From: Minicystis rosea
Lineage (GTDB): Bacteria > Myxococcota_A > Polyangia > Polyangiales > Polyangiaceae
DNA: 64,000 nt
Reading direction: 5' to 3'
Assembly (NCBI GenBank): GCA_001931535.1
Contig: CP016211.1
Span: forward strand, 5,191,573-5,255,572
The notes below the pieces were generated by a model, which was not told the DNA's origin, did not search any database, and worked only from the letters and a program-made list of their open reading frames with translations. Positions 52,140-61,612 of this stretch are shown piece after piece. Within the stretch, counting starts at the first letter, position 1, and each line of letters starts with the position of its first letter. Position numbers and translations under genes: made by a program.

Positions 52140-52793
52140 ATGAAGCGACGGTCACCCTTCCCGAATGCGCCGACGCTCCTCCGCCGCGATGGCCGTCGCC
52201 CCCTGCGAGGCACGCTCGCGCTCGCGCTCGCCCTCACGGCCGATTGCGCGTCGCCCCGCGGCCCCGAAGTCGTCACCGTCGCGCCGGCCTCGCCCTCCAT
52301 CCCCGCGGGAGCGTCGAGTGCCACACCGCCGGCGCCCCCGATCGCGCCGTCCACGCCGGCGGCGTCGCCGCCCGCGCCGCCCGTCGAGCAGCGGCGTCGC
52401 TACGTCGGCTTTCACGTAGGTCTGGAGCATGACCATCACCACGCGCGGTTTGGTTCGCGCGTTCGCCTTCCGCAGGAGCTGACGCACGGCCGCACGTCAC
52501 ACTTCGCGGGGGCCATTCACCTGGTCCATGCCGAGCGGGGCCCCGATCTCGTCGTGCTCCTGCTCGACGACGGTGGCGTGGTGGTCGACTCCATCGAACT
52601 GCCGGGGTCCGCCGCCCGTTACCAGTTCATGGCGGCTTGCTCTCTCCCCTCCGGGGACCTCGTCCCCACGGCCCTCGTCCCCCGTGATTGCAAGGACGGC
52701 GTCACGGCAGTGCGCGCATGGAACGCGCGCGCCGGGAAGCTCGAGGCCATCACCGACGAGGTGACGTGCTCTTGCTTCACGGATGCTGAGTAA
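52140..52793 (+). CDS. Hypothetical secreted protein, probably lipoprotein
   Basis: I take the ATG at 52140 (MKRRSPFPNAPTLL), giving 217 residues. A basic n-region and hydrophobic stretch LRGTLALALALTADC suggest a lipoprotein signal, though TADC is a poor lipobox. A Pro/Ala/Ser linker follows. The C-terminal ~130 residues read as a beta domain (FAGAIHLVHAERGPDLVVLLLDDGGVVVDS) with cysteines at ACSL, RDCKDG and TCSCF. No family recognised. No clear ribosome-binding site is seen, so the start is uncertain. Confidence 0.55.
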   Translation: MKRRSPFPNAPTLLRRDGRRPLRGTLALALALTADCASPRGPEVVTVAPASPSIPAGASSATPPAPPIAPSTPAASPPAPPVEQRRRYVGFHVGLEHDHHHARFGSRVRLPQELTHGRTSHFAGAIHLVHAERGPDLVVLLLDDGGVVVDSIELPGSAARYQFMAACSLPSGDLVPTALVPRDCKDGVTAVRAWNARAGKLEAITDEVTCSCFTDAE

Positions 52794-52925
52794 ACACCAC
52801 TCCAGGGTGAGCCGGTATCGAACCAGGGATTAGGAGAGGATTGCATCCAAGCCGAGCGGGGCGAGGATGGCGGCTTCACGGAGGGCCGTGGACGGACTTC
52901 TCCCGCCCCGGCGAACGCGGCACCC

Positions 52926-54089
52926 TCACGGCAGCCACGAGGCCGCTTCGCCGGTCGACGCGTCGAACACCGTCACGCTCTTCCCGCTCATGGTGCTCAG
53001 GCTGCCCGACACGAAGCGGCGATCGGCGCTGACGCCGAGCTGGGCGTACGTGTAGATGCACTCGGACTCGTGCCCGCGATAGAGCTCTTTCGTCGCGCCG
53101 AAGGGGAGATCGACGCGCGTCACGGCGCACGAGCCCGACGTCGCGAGCATGCGCCCATCGGGGCTGATCGCGAGCTCGGCGGCGGGCCACGATTCCGCGA
53201 GCGCGCGCGTGCTCAGGCGGAGGCGCCGCACCTGGTGCCGCGCCTGATCCTCGACCGGGTTGCCGTAGAACGTAGGCACGCCGGGGCCGGGCGAAAGCAG
53301 GCCGCTCGCGTCGACGACCGCGGTCCGGAAGAACACGAAGGCGCCGTCGGCCGTCCAGCGAGGCTTGTCGAGCATGCGCGAGCCGCGCGGCGGCGACCAC
53401 ACGGCGACCTTCGCGCCCGTCGCCGCGCGATGAATCGTGAGCGCCTGGCCCACCACGGCGAGGAGCTCGCCGTCATCGCTGAGCGCGAGATCGACGCCGT
53501 ACGTGTCGTGCGCGGGGTGGAGCACGGCGAGCGTCGTTCCACGCGCCGGATCGCGGACGGTCACCGTGCCACCATCGTCGGACCACGCGACGCGATCGAA
53601 GCCGCCCGACAGCGCGAAGTTGGCCGCATCGGCAGGCAGATCCGGGATCGGCGCCGCGGTGCCGCGAGCGACGTCCCAGATCACGGGGCCGCTCGGGCCG
53701 CTCAGGACCATGGCGCCGCCGTCGCGGCGAAAGCCGCCGAGCCCGGTCCACGCGCCCGCAGGAGCGCGGGCCACGACGGCGAGGCTCGGCACGTCCACGA
53801 TTTCGACGTTGCCGCAGAGCACGGCGAGGCGAGCGCCGGCGGGAGCCCACGCGACCTCGGTGATGCGCCCGGCTCCCGACCCGAAGCAGGGCGTGGACGC
53901 GGGCGCCGACGGCGCTCCCGCGCGCGGAGGCTGCTGGGGGGCAGCCGTCGCGCTCGACGCCGGCGCATGCGTGCCCGTCGCCTCGATCGCGGGCGGATGC
54001 GCCGTCGCGACCGGCGCCGAGGGCAACGCTGGGGGACTCGAAGAGCAGGCGGCGAGGCCGCCCACCAGAAGCAGCGCGATGAGCCTCAT
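52926..54089 (-). CDS. Lipoprotein with WD40-like beta-propeller
   Basis: The 387-residue protein has a compact signal peptide MRLIALLLVGGLAAC with a good lipobox, followed by a Pro/Ala/Ser/Thr linker to about residue 65. The rest is repeating blades (ITEVAWAPAGARLAVLCGN, FDRVAWSDDGGTVTVRDPARG, VDLALSDDGELLAVVGQ, AAELAISPDGRMLATSGSC), as in WD40/YVTN propellers. It is likely a periplasmic or surface scaffold or binding protein; no enzymatic residues are visible. Nothing in the neighbourhood suggests its partner. Confidence 0.8.
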   Translation of the reverse strand: MRLIALLLVGGLAACSSSPPALPSAPVATAHPPAIEATGTHAPASSATAAPQQPPRAGAPSAPASTPCFGSGAGRITEVAWAPAGARLAVLCGNVEIVDVPSLAVVARAPAGAWTGLGGFRRDGGAMVLSGPSGPVIWDVARGTAAPIPDLPADAANFALSGGFDRVAWSDDGGTVTVRDPARGTTLAVLHPAHDTYGVDLALSDDGELLAVVGQALTIHRAATGAKVAVWSPPRGSRMLDKPRWTADGAFVFFRTAVVDASGLLSPGPGVPTFYGNPVEDQARHQVRRLRLSTRALAESWPAAELAISPDGRMLATSGSCAVTRVDLPFGATKELYRGHESECIYTYAQLGVSADRRFVSGSLSTMSGKSVTVFDASTGEAASWLP

Positions 54090-54155
54090 GGCGTTCCTGG
54101 TCGGGGCGTGGCGCCGAATCGTGACACGAACCGGCGATCCTCGATATCGGCCCAG

Positions 54156-54362
54156 GTCACCCTATCGCTTGCCGTGGCGCCGCATTTCGTCGCGCAGGGC
54201 AACAGGAGCATCGTGAGCCATCGCGGCGCGCACCTTGACGCGTGGGACTTCTGGATGCGCGTGGGCACCGAGGTGCTGGCGGCCCGCGGAGGTACCGTCG
54301 TTGCGGTCGAGGACGGGTACGACGGGATCGGGCTCTCGGCGAACGACGAGGACTCTGATTGG
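54156..54362 (+). pseudogene. M23 peptidase fragment
   Basis: The plus-strand translation VTLSLAVAPHFVAQGNR and then LDAWDFWMRVGTEVLAARG, GTVVAVEDGYDG matches the core of M23-type peptidoglycan endopeptidases (DFxxPxGTPVxAAxxGVV). One metal-ligand region is present. The C-terminal HxH block is missing, and the frame then runs into the antisense of the next gene. There is no start codon or signal peptide in frame. It is a truncated relic. Confidence 0.65.
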
Positions 54363-54377
54363 CTGCTGCGTCCGGTC

Positions 54378-54650
54378 CTACGGGAGATCTGTGCGCGTCG
54401 CCCGTCGGGCCAGGATCGCGCGGTAAATGAAGGCGACGACGATCGCGCCGATGATCGAGGAGACCCAGCCGCCCGTGCGCTGGCTCTCCGAATAAAAGCC
54501 GAGCGCGCGGCCCAGAAAGCCGCCGAGGAACGAGCCAATCACGCCGATGATCAGGGACACGCCCCACCCGCCGGGCTCGCGGCCAGGAACGATGAGCCGC
54601 GCGAGCGCGCCGACGATCAGGCCAAACAGCAGAAAGAGGAGCAGTTGCAT
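54378..54650 (-). CDS. GlsB/YeaQ/YmgE-family small membrane protein
   Basis: The ATG at 54650 follows AAGGAA, and the 90-residue product matches family length. Three hydrophobic segments (LLLFLLFGLIVGALARLI, WGVSLIIGVIGSFLGGFLG, WVSSIIGAIVVAFIYRAIL) and the conserved PGREPGGW and Gly-rich GSFLGGFLG define this transglycosylase-associated/stress-response membrane family. It sits in the inner membrane; its biochemical role is unknown but expression is commonly stress-linked. Confidence 0.9.
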   Translation of the reverse strand: MQLLLFLLFGLIVGALARLIVPGREPGGWGVSLIIGVIGSFLGGFLGRALGFYSESQRTGGWVSSIIGAIVVAFIYRAILARRATRTDLP

Positions 54651-55369
54651 GATGGGTTCCTTTCGCCCGCCGCCGCGCTGAAGTTGGCGAGGCAGAAGCC
54701 CGCGCTGAGCCAAGCCGCCTGACGCGCGCCAAGTGTGTAGGATTTACCGCGGGCGCGACGGACGTCTGCAACCCGCGAGCCCGTGGCCGCCCGACGAACG
54801 AGGGCAGCGTCGCGCAAGGCGCAGCCGAATCCGAGGTCGGCTCAATCGCGTCGCAGGAGATCGCCACCTCGCCGTTGGTGTTGACCACCCTTCCATGCCC
54901 GTCGTGGCTTCGAGGCACTCGAGACCCTGGGCTGGCACGCTCGACTCGCGTGCCTCATCAGCACAGCGCGCGAGCGGCTTGAGCTGAACGACTCGGCGGG
55001 GGCGGCTGACGTTGCCACTTGGACAGCGCACCGAGCGCTGCTCGCGCCCTGGCTGCGTCAACGCGGCTTCGACGTCCCGCGCTTCGTCGTGACGCGGCCG
55101 AGGCGAACAACGCCGTCGGGAGGACCTCCCATACCCCAGTCGACGCGAGATCCCTACCAGGACACACGCCCCAGAGAGACGCGGAGAAGTCGGTATCCCC
55201 GCTCGCCCTCGCGGTCTACCCGCGGCGCGGCCCGTTCGCTACGCGCCGCCCTACCTGCCATCACTCCAGACAACACAGGACGTGGCCCCCGGCGCGATGC
55301 TCTCGCGCCATCGACCGCGGCGGTGCGATTCGGCTCGACCGTGCGACCCCGTGAAGCGGCGATGCGCCC
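54651..55369. other. 720-bp region without an accepted gene
   Basis: No start-to-stop gene is convincing. Between about 54880 and 55090 a plus-strand frame reads like real protein (FEALETLGWHARLACLI, TAHRALLAPWLRQRGFDV) but lacks a start codon and an identifiable end, so it may be a decayed fragment. Confidence 0.4.
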
Positions 55370-56962
55370 TCAGCGGGTCTGCTTCTCGCGCTCGCAGCCT
55401 TCGGTCACGCCGAGCTCGCAGGCCTTGGTGGCGTCGGAGCGAGCCTCGGCGCGCCGGCCGAGGTGGTAGTGGGCGCCGCCGCGCTCGAGGTATGCGCGCC
55501 CTTCGTTCGGGTGGCGCGCAAGGTATGCGCTCCACATCGCGACGACGCGCTCGAAGCGCCGCTCGCCCGAGAGCGCCTCGTCGAGCGCGAGGTGGGCCGG
55601 GAGGCTGTCGGGCTGCTCGCGCACCGCTCGCTCCAGCACGTCGAGGGCTTGAGGAAGCGCGGCGCTGCCTGCCTCGATCGCGGCCTTCACCTGGAGCACT
55701 TTGACGTTCGCGGGGGCGAGCTCGAAGGCCACGTGGATGACGCGGGCCGCGTCGTCGCGATGGTCGGCTCGGTGGTGCTCCCACGCGGCGCGGGCCAGGT
55801 TCTCGACGACGAGCCCATGGACGGAGCGCGCGTCGGAGTCCGTGGGATCCACGCGCAGCACGGCGAGCAGATCGCTCGCGGCGTCCTCCCACCGCTTCGC
55901 TTTGGCGCGGGCACGGGCGCGGTCGCCGAGCACGAAGGGGCTGCCTGGGCGCAGCGCGGCGGCGCGATCGAGAGCATCGAGCGCCGCCTCGATCTTGTTG
56001 TCGGCGAGCTCGATGGCGGCCCGCTCGAGCAGGAAGTCCCAGTGCTCGCCGAGCGCCAGGGCCGGCTCGAGGGCTGCGCGCGCAGCGCCGAGCTGACGCT
56101 GTCCGCGCAGGGTCCGCGCGCGATCGAGATCGGCGTAGCCGGTGAGCAAGCGCAGCCGCGGCCGGGAGGGATCGACGGCCGCGCGCGCGAACGCGTCCAT
56201 CGCGCCGTGGCTCCCACCCCAGCGCGGCGTCAGCGAGTAGATGTACGCCACGCGCACCTGGAAGCAGGTCGGGCAGACGGCGATCGCTTTGTCGACCGCC
56301 TCGCGTGTCAGGCCGCGGTCGCCGTCGAGCCCGGCCATGAGGATCTGAAGGCGGCGCGCGGCCACGAGCTTCGGCCGGAGCGCGAGCGCTCGCTCTGTGT
56401 CGGCGAGCCCGCGCACGACCGCGTCCCTCATGGCCGAGAAGTCCGCGCCGGGCGTGCTCAGCGCCCAGTCCGCGCCGCGGCGCGCCTGCGCCACCGCCCG
56501 CCAGTGCGCCGCCCGCGCGAGGTACGGAGCGAACGAATCGGGCGTGGCCGCGACCCAAGCATCGAGCTTGGCGAGCAGTCCGGGCTCCGCCGATGAGAAG
56601 GCGTCGCCCGCGTCGATGGGCCAGTACTCGCAGCGAGGATCCGCCTCGAACTCGGCCTGGAGCTGCTCCAGGTAGCGCGTCAGGTCGGCGTGCGCGCCAT
56701 GGAACAGGAGGCTGCGGAGAGCGGGCCGATCGACGTACTGCGTCTGCTCGCCGTCGGCGTTGCGCCCGGCGGGGCCGAGGAGCGGCAGCGCCGTGGGCAG
56801 CGGTACTGGCGCGAGCTCAATGATGGGCGCGAGGCGCCCCTCACGATCGTGGGCTATCCCCGCGCCGTAGCCGTACCAAAGGTGCCGGTGGAGCCCCGAT
56901 ACGGCGGCGAGGACGACGGCGATCGGGATCAAGACGACGAGCGCCTTGCGGACGGGTGTCAT
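55370..56962 (-). CDS. Membrane-anchored TPR-repeat protein
   Basis: I choose the ATG at 56962 (MTPVRKALVVLIPIAVVLA), giving 530 residues with an N-terminal membrane anchor. The rest is helical with tetratricopeptide-like repeats, clearest as ALDALDRAAALRPGSPFVLG, ASDLLAVLRVDPTDSDA and GRAYLERGGAHYHLGRRAEA. The C-terminus ends in CELGVTEGCE, a form common at the end of Sel1/TPR proteins. It probably works as a periplasmic protein-interaction scaffold. The N-terminal 200 residues resemble proteins with a DUF4034-like region, though I am not certain. Confidence 0.75.
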   Translation of the reverse strand: MTPVRKALVVLIPIAVVLAAVSGLHRHLWYGYGAGIAHDREGRLAPIIELAPVPLPTALPLLGPAGRNADGEQTQYVDRPALRSLLFHGAHADLTRYLEQLQAEFEADPRCEYWPIDAGDAFSSAEPGLLAKLDAWVAATPDSFAPYLARAAHWRAVAQARRGADWALSTPGADFSAMRDAVVRGLADTERALALRPKLVAARRLQILMAGLDGDRGLTREAVDKAIAVCPTCFQVRVAYIYSLTPRWGGSHGAMDAFARAAVDPSRPRLRLLTGYADLDRARTLRGQRQLGAARAALEPALALGEHWDFLLERAAIELADNKIEAALDALDRAAALRPGSPFVLGDRARARAKAKRWEDAASDLLAVLRVDPTDSDARSVHGLVVENLARAAWEHHRADHRDDAARVIHVAFELAPANVKVLQVKAAIEAGSAALPQALDVLERAVREQPDSLPAHLALDEALSGERRFERVVAMWSAYLARHPNEGRAYLERGGAHYHLGRRAEARSDATKACELGVTEGCEREKQTR

Positions 56963-57000
56963 GGAAGCGACCTTACGACGGTGTCGTGACAAAGGGGTTG

Positions 57001-57442
57001 GGGCATCGCGAAGCGCGCTCGGTGGTATCGCCGTCCCAAGTCCGCAGCGCGCAGGGCGCCCATGTCGACGGGCTCCGCGTCGCGGACGTCTTCGCCGTCA
57101 CCTTCTAGCCGTCCGACCGAACGGCGCTTCGAGCTGGTGAAGATCAAGGCCTCCGCGGGAGACCTCCGCCGCGAGATGCTAGAGAAGAGCACGCCGTTCA
57201 GGTCCTACGCGGCTGCGTGCTGGATCGCGGTCCCCGCGCCCTGGCATCGCGTCGTCCCCTCGAAGAGCCTGCTCCCCGATGGGTGGGCTCTCCTCTCGGT
57301 GGGCACCGACCCCCGCTCGCTGATCGTACCGGCGCCCGCGTGCACGCCGGTGGAAAGGCTCTCATCGTTCGAGCTGGCGCTGCTCCGCACCGCGGTCGCG
57401 AACACCGGCGAGCACGCTGCCCGCGACGCGCCGCCCGTGTAG
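57001..57442 (+). pseudogene. MmcB-like nuclease gene with frameshift
   Basis: The frame ending at 57442 encodes RRFELVKIKASAGDLRREM, then CWIAVPAPWHRV and PDGWALLSVG, which matches the central and C-terminal part of MmcB/VRR-NUC-like endonucleases (EIKASRSDWLRELR...WGLLEV). The expected preceding strand, HVDGLRVADVFAVTF, lies just upstream in another frame and runs into TAG at about 57106. The gene is therefore broken by a frameshift or represents two fused remnants. Confidence 0.55.
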
Positions 57443-57996
57443 GTAGTCCGACACTTTCTCGGCCCGGATCACGTCGGGCTTGGCTGCCATCAGGTCGCGA
57501 TGTCGCTCGCGAAGCCACCTTGCCCGGGATGCCGGAACGGGACGGCCGACGGATCCCGTCGGCACCAATCGAGCTCTGCGTTGGGCGCGCCGCCGATGGC
57601 CTCGCGCTGCACGCATGATCGTGATCGCATATCCGGTGCCGGTATCAGCGATCCTCCAGCCGTCTCCGCTACCGCCAGCCGCTTGAGCTCCGTCGCGGTC
57701 CGCGCCGTCGGCTTGAACCCCTGCGGTGCTGCCATCCAGCGCAGCTCCACCTTGCGTCTTTTGCGTGGCGGATTGCTCTCCTTGCACTCACGCGCTGCCA
57801 CCGCCGGGGTCACCACGCTATCGCTGACCTCGAGGTCTACGATCAGGTCGAGGTCCCGCAGCGCCCAGTCCGTCCGTGCTCGCTGCTCGTCGTCACTGGC
57901 TCAGCGCGGAGGAACGATTCCTTCCACCGAGAAGAAAAGGGCATCTCGACAGATCGTTCCATGTTCGAGCTGCCGAGGCTCCTGCTGTTTAGCCAG
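57443..57996. other. 550-bp region, possible decayed gene on minus strand
   Basis: A minus-strand frame is open from about 57902 to 57490 and reads partly protein-like (DWALRDLDLIVDLEVSDS, KRRKVELRWMAAPQGFKP), and another frame continues with AEKVSDYLHGRR. No start or family is recognisable. I treat it as non-coding or degraded. Confidence 0.4.
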
Positions 57997-58488
57997 TTAT
58001 CTCCCGAAGTAGCGAGCCGCGCGCTTCTGCCCCTCGAGCCGAATCTGTCCTGCCGCGACCAGCTTCTTGAGCGGCAGACTCAAGTCCGCGCTCGACAGGC
58101 CGAGCGCCATGCCGATGGCGCTCGCTCCCTGGCCTGGATTCTTGGCGATGTGGGCACCGAGCTTATGAAGCAGCGCGGCCAGCTCAGCCGGCGGACGCTT
58201 GACCCCTTTGGCGCGCTTCAGCGTCACCATCTTCGGGGCCGTCAGCGTACGCTTGGCGGCCTGCCGCGTGGCTGTGGCTGGGGAGCTCTTCGCCGCGGGC
58301 ATACCCTTGGTCGGGGCCGACTTCGTGGGAACGCTCTTCTTGGTGGTGGCCGCGGTCCTGTTTACAGAGGAAGCCGGCATAGTTCCTAGCCCCGATTGCA
58401 GGGCATTCAACGTCACTCGTCGGATCAGGGCAGTGACATCGGCGACGAAGGCTTGAGTCGCGGCACGGATCGGATCGTTGGGTGTCAT
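57997..58488 (-). CDS. Histone-like DNA-binding protein with C-terminal winged helix
   Basis: From the ATG at 58488 (MTPNDPIRAATQAFVADV) the protein has 163 residues. A short helical N-terminal domain (ALIRRVTLNALQSGLG) is followed by a low-complexity K/A/P/T linker (TKKSVPTKSAPTKGMPAAK), as in histone H1-like proteins. The C-terminal ~65 residues look like a winged helix (PAELAALLHKLGAHI, SSADLSLPLKKLVAAGQI, ending KRAARYFGR). It is probably a nucleoid-associated or local regulatory DNA-binding protein in the cytoplasm. Family name unknown to me. Confidence 0.7.
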   Translation of the reverse strand: MTPNDPIRAATQAFVADVTALIRRVTLNALQSGLGTMPASSVNRTAATTKKSVPTKSAPTKGMPAAKSSPATATRQAAKRTLTAPKMVTLKRAKGVKRPPAELAALLHKLGAHIAKNPGQGASAIGMALGLSSADLSLPLKKLVAAGQIRLEGQKRAARYFGR

Positions 58489-58683
58489 CCCAATCCGGAT
58501 CGCATACCTTCGCATGGTTCGTCAACGGCCGGTCGCGAAACCTGTCAACGCAGTTGAGGCACGGCTCAGAAGAACTTAGCGACGTGCCTCCTCGCTTTTG
58601 GAGGCGCGGCCCAATTGAACCTCCCCCGTTTTCGCGTCGAATCGGGGGGGAAGTTCAGGAGAGTCGCCCACCCGGCGAAGCGC

Positions 58684-59709
58684 TCAGCGACTCGGCGGCG
58701 CGTGGAAGCACACCGAGTCTCCCGATCCGGTGCAATCACGCCAGTCCGAAGCGGCCACGCGCACGCGGGCGCAGGGGCTCTGCTTCTCACGCACGTCGAG
58801 GGTGATCCCTGCAGAGCGCGCGCCCTCTGCCAGCGTACGTCCGGCGCCGGCGAGAGAGCCCGCGGCGCGCACCTCGACGGATGCCAGATCGGAGTCGGAG
58901 ACGGGCTTCGAGAAGACGTATTCGACGGCGGAGCTCACCATACGATCATCGCCGTCGGCGCAGCGCCGGAGCGCAGCGGACCACACGCACCCAGGAAGCG
59001 CCGCGCCCCTTTCACCCGCGATTGAGAGTGATCGCGCGGCACTGCCGAGCGTCACTGGCTCACTGAACGTGACCACCATGGAGCTCCGTGGCTTGCGCGG
59101 ATCCGCGCCGTGCATGAGGCGGGTTACGTGAGGCGCGCTCCCGGTGAAAAAGGGAACGGCGATGGTGGCTGTCCCCGGTTGGTCATACGGCGCGGTCCAG
59201 GCGAGCTCTTCCACCTCCTCGGCGAGGAGATCGGATGTTCCCATCACCACCTCTCTGTCCGACGACAGCCGCAGCGTGTACCAGCGATCGACTCCCAGGC
59301 TGCCATTCACCGTGACGGCGACCGAGAGCTCGGTCACGGGCGCGCCGGCCACGTGCTTTCGCGCGTCGATCTCGGCGGCGAGGGGGACCGCCTCCCCGGC
59401 AGCGTCGCTCAACTGGACGTGCTTGGCTACGAGTGCGGCAATTTCCGCGTGGTCCTCCGGGCACTCGCCATGACCGCCGCACCGGACCTTGAAGAGCAGG
59501 CGCGGGTTGCGATCCACGCTCGTTGCGCGCCGCCCGATGGAGGTCAGTCGAGCCCGAGGACGCATGTCCTCTCCACCGCCTCCCGGGGCGGCGTGATGGG
59601 TGGTGGAGACTACTGTGTTTTCCGTGGGAGACGCCGTGACGTCGTCAGCTCCCCGCTCGCAGCCGGCGAGGATGGCGATGCACGACAGGATGACATGGAT
59701 ACGATTCAT
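58684..59709 (-). CDS. Ig-like (Big_5-type) domain lipoprotein
   Basis: The 341-residue protein starts with MNRIHVILSCIAILAGC, a good lipoprotein signal. Beta-strand-rich segments follow, including PRLLFKVRCGG, VTELSVAVTVNG and SSMVVTFSEPVTLGSA. The last is the pattern of bacterial Ig-like domains that often form spacers in myxobacterial surface proteins. Cysteines in CGGHGEC and in the C-terminal CVWSAALRRC may form disulfides. No catalytic motif is visible. It precedes the metallopeptidase gene region, transcribed in the same direction, but a functional link is unproven. Confidence 0.65.
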   Translation of the reverse strand: MNRIHVILSCIAILAGCERGADDVTASPTENTVVSTTHHAAPGGGGEDMRPRARLTSIGRRATSVDRNPRLLFKVRCGGHGECPEDHAEIAALVAKHVQLSDAAGEAVPLAAEIDARKHVAGAPVTELSVAVTVNGSLGVDRWYTLRLSSDREVVMGTSDLLAEEVEELAWTAPYDQPGTATIAVPFFTGSAPHVTRLMHGADPRKPRSSMVVTFSEPVTLGSAARSLSIAGERGAALPGCVWSAALRRCADGDDRMVSSAVEYVFSKPVSDSDLASVEVRAAGSLAGAGRTLAEGARSAGITLDVREKQSPCARVRVAASDWRDCTGSGDSVCFHAPPSR

Positions 59710-59839
59710 GATGATTTCCTCACTCCAGGTGCGACCGAAGGAGCTGCTCTCGCGCGCGGTCCATCGGCCTCGGAACCGCCGGTGACTCCACGGTCGGTAT
59801 CCATGGCCGCGGGGCGCGCCGCTCCGCCGGTCACGACCG

Positions 59840-61411
59840 TCAGTTGAACGTCACGAGCGCGCTCAGGTTGGGGTTGTTCCAGATCGGCGTCGGGTCCGCG
59901 GTCTCGCCGAAGAAGTCGAAGTCCCTTCCCGAGAACGGGAAAGTGTCATTGTCATAAAGGGTCCTCCAGTTGCTATCCGAGTCACAGGAACCGGAGAGCT
60001 GCCCGTCCTGACAGTGCGCGATGCTGCAAAAGCCAGTCGCCTTCGCGTTGTTGGCCATGGTGCTGTGGCCGCAGTAGCGCGGCGTCACCGGACCGGCCGG
60101 GGGCTTCTTGTACTCGTCCGAGAGGTCGAAGCATGAGTGGCCCGACTCGTGCGCGAAGAGCCACCCCATGCTCGCGCCGCTCCTCCAGTTCCCCCCGTGC
60201 GCTTCGATGTGACCGCAGTCGGGATCCCACAGAAAGTGCGGCGGGTCGCCGAAAGAGGTCACCCCGTTGTCATCGTACACGCACACATCGCAGTCGCTCC
60301 CGCAGCTCCCCACGTTCTGAACGATGGTGAAATGGGACCGGAACAGGTTCCCGTTGGTGAACCCGAACAAGGTGGTGCTCCCGGCGGTGAGGAAGGCCTT
60401 CAGCTTGTCGATATCGCTCGCGCCGAGGGTGCTGTTCTTCACGCACACCTTGTTGTCCGGATAATCGTTGTGCACGTAGGCGTGGAGGACGAAGTGCCCG
60501 GCGCCCCGGAACGAGTGGACACCGATGTTGAGCGTGCGCGCCGACGCGGACGGGGGGATCCGCAGCGCCTCGCTCGCGAGGTCCGAGTAGCCGCGGAGCT
60601 CGAAGTGGTTGTCGTCCGGCAGCGCTTGGCCCGTGTTCTCATAGAGGTCGAAATCGACGTCGGGCGTCGTCGTGTCGAGCGTGAGGATCACGGGGCGGTT
60701 CGCCGGCACGTCGACCTGGAAATAGAGCACGTCGTGCGTGTCGAGCAGGAGGCCGTCGTGCCGCTCGTTCGGGTTGATGTGGGCGACGTGGGTGATGGCC
60801 GGGGATTGGGTGCCAGAGCACGTGGCCGCGATCGCCGCGAAGCTCGGAGGAGCGAAGTTCGCCACCGAGACATCCGACGTCCAGCTCACGAGGAGCTGCC
60901 CGGGAAACTGGGTGCCTGGCTCGTTCGGATACCAGACGTCGGCCGCGGGTGTGATGGCGTTCGTCAAGGGGTTGAGGATGCCCGTGTAGACATGGGTGTG
61001 GAACGGGCTCGACAGCTCCTGCACGTCCAGGTGATCGAAGCCGTTCTCGGTGTAGAAGAAGCCGAAGTACGGCTTCAGCGCCACCACGTTGGTGTTCACG
61101 TGGAGCGACCATGTCGACCTGGTGTTCACGTTGTAGAGGGTCATGTCCGTCGGTCCGTTCGCGGGATCGGTGGACTTCTTTGTGAACTCCAGTGCTCCCA
61201 GGTTCACCGGGATCGGTGGGTCGTAGCCGAACATGTTGCACCCCATCTGCTCGAAGCGCGCGAAGCTCGTGCGCGTGGTGAGGCCGAGCGCGACCCCGGC
61301 GGCGATCGCCGCCCACGCCGCCCCTCCGGCGAGCCGGCGAGGAGCATGGGAACGGCCAAGGGTAGAAGGAAGATGTGTTTTCGAGCGTTGCTGTCTGGTG
61401 TGGTTGCCCAT
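59840..61411 (-). CDS. Secreted zinc metallopeptidase (HExxH)
   Basis: I take the ATG at 61411 (MGNHTRQQRSKTHLP), giving 523 residues with a long basic n-region before the hydrophobic AAWAAIAAGVALGL and likely cleavage. The N-terminal half is beta-rich with a pre-peptidase-like domain (VLYFQVDVPANRPVILTLD, VDFDLYENTG). The catalytic region carries HESGHSCFDLSDEY, an HExxH zinc site with a downstream Asp/Glu. Nearby cysteine pairs (CGSDCDVCVYDD, CDSDSN) suggest extracellular folding. It is probably a secreted protease for predation or nutrition. The exact peptidase family is not clear from sequence alone. Confidence 0.75.
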   Translation of the reverse strand: MGNHTRQQRSKTHLPSTLGRSHAPRRLAGGAAWAAIAAGVALGLTTRTSFARFEQMGCNMFGYDPPIPVNLGALEFTKKSTDPANGPTDMTLYNVNTRSTWSLHVNTNVVALKPYFGFFYTENGFDHLDVQELSSPFHTHVYTGILNPLTNAITPAADVWYPNEPGTQFPGQLLVSWTSDVSVANFAPPSFAAIAATCSGTQSPAITHVAHINPNERHDGLLLDTHDVLYFQVDVPANRPVILTLDTTTPDVDFDLYENTGQALPDDNHFELRGYSDLASEALRIPPSASARTLNIGVHSFRGAGHFVLHAYVHNDYPDNKVCVKNSTLGASDIDKLKAFLTAGSTTLFGFTNGNLFRSHFTIVQNVGSCGSDCDVCVYDDNGVTSFGDPPHFLWDPDCGHIEAHGGNWRSGASMGWLFAHESGHSCFDLSDEYKKPPAGPVTPRYCGHSTMANNAKATGFCSIAHCQDGQLSGSCDSDSNWRTLYDNDTFPFSGRDFDFFGETADPTPIWNNPNLSALVTFN

Positions 61412-61612
61412 GGCGAACGCTCCATGGCAACCGACATGCCGTCTCCGAATCCGGGCTCCGGGGCCGTGAGCCGTTTGCCGTTCAGGTGCGGAGTGCGTGC
61501 GGAGTGCGTGCGAGCACACTCCATGTAGGTGCCGGTGCCTCGCGAATAGGCAATCTGCCCGGGGAGGCAAATCCGAGCACGGATGAGCGTGCGTGGATGG
61601 GTGGCCCGCGGG

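Noticed and set aside
52800..52860. tRNA-like 3' half on the minus strand (GGTTCGATACCGG)
   Set aside because: The T-loop resembles a tRNA, but the T-stem has a mismatch, no anticodon stem or acceptor pairing could be built, and no CCA follows.
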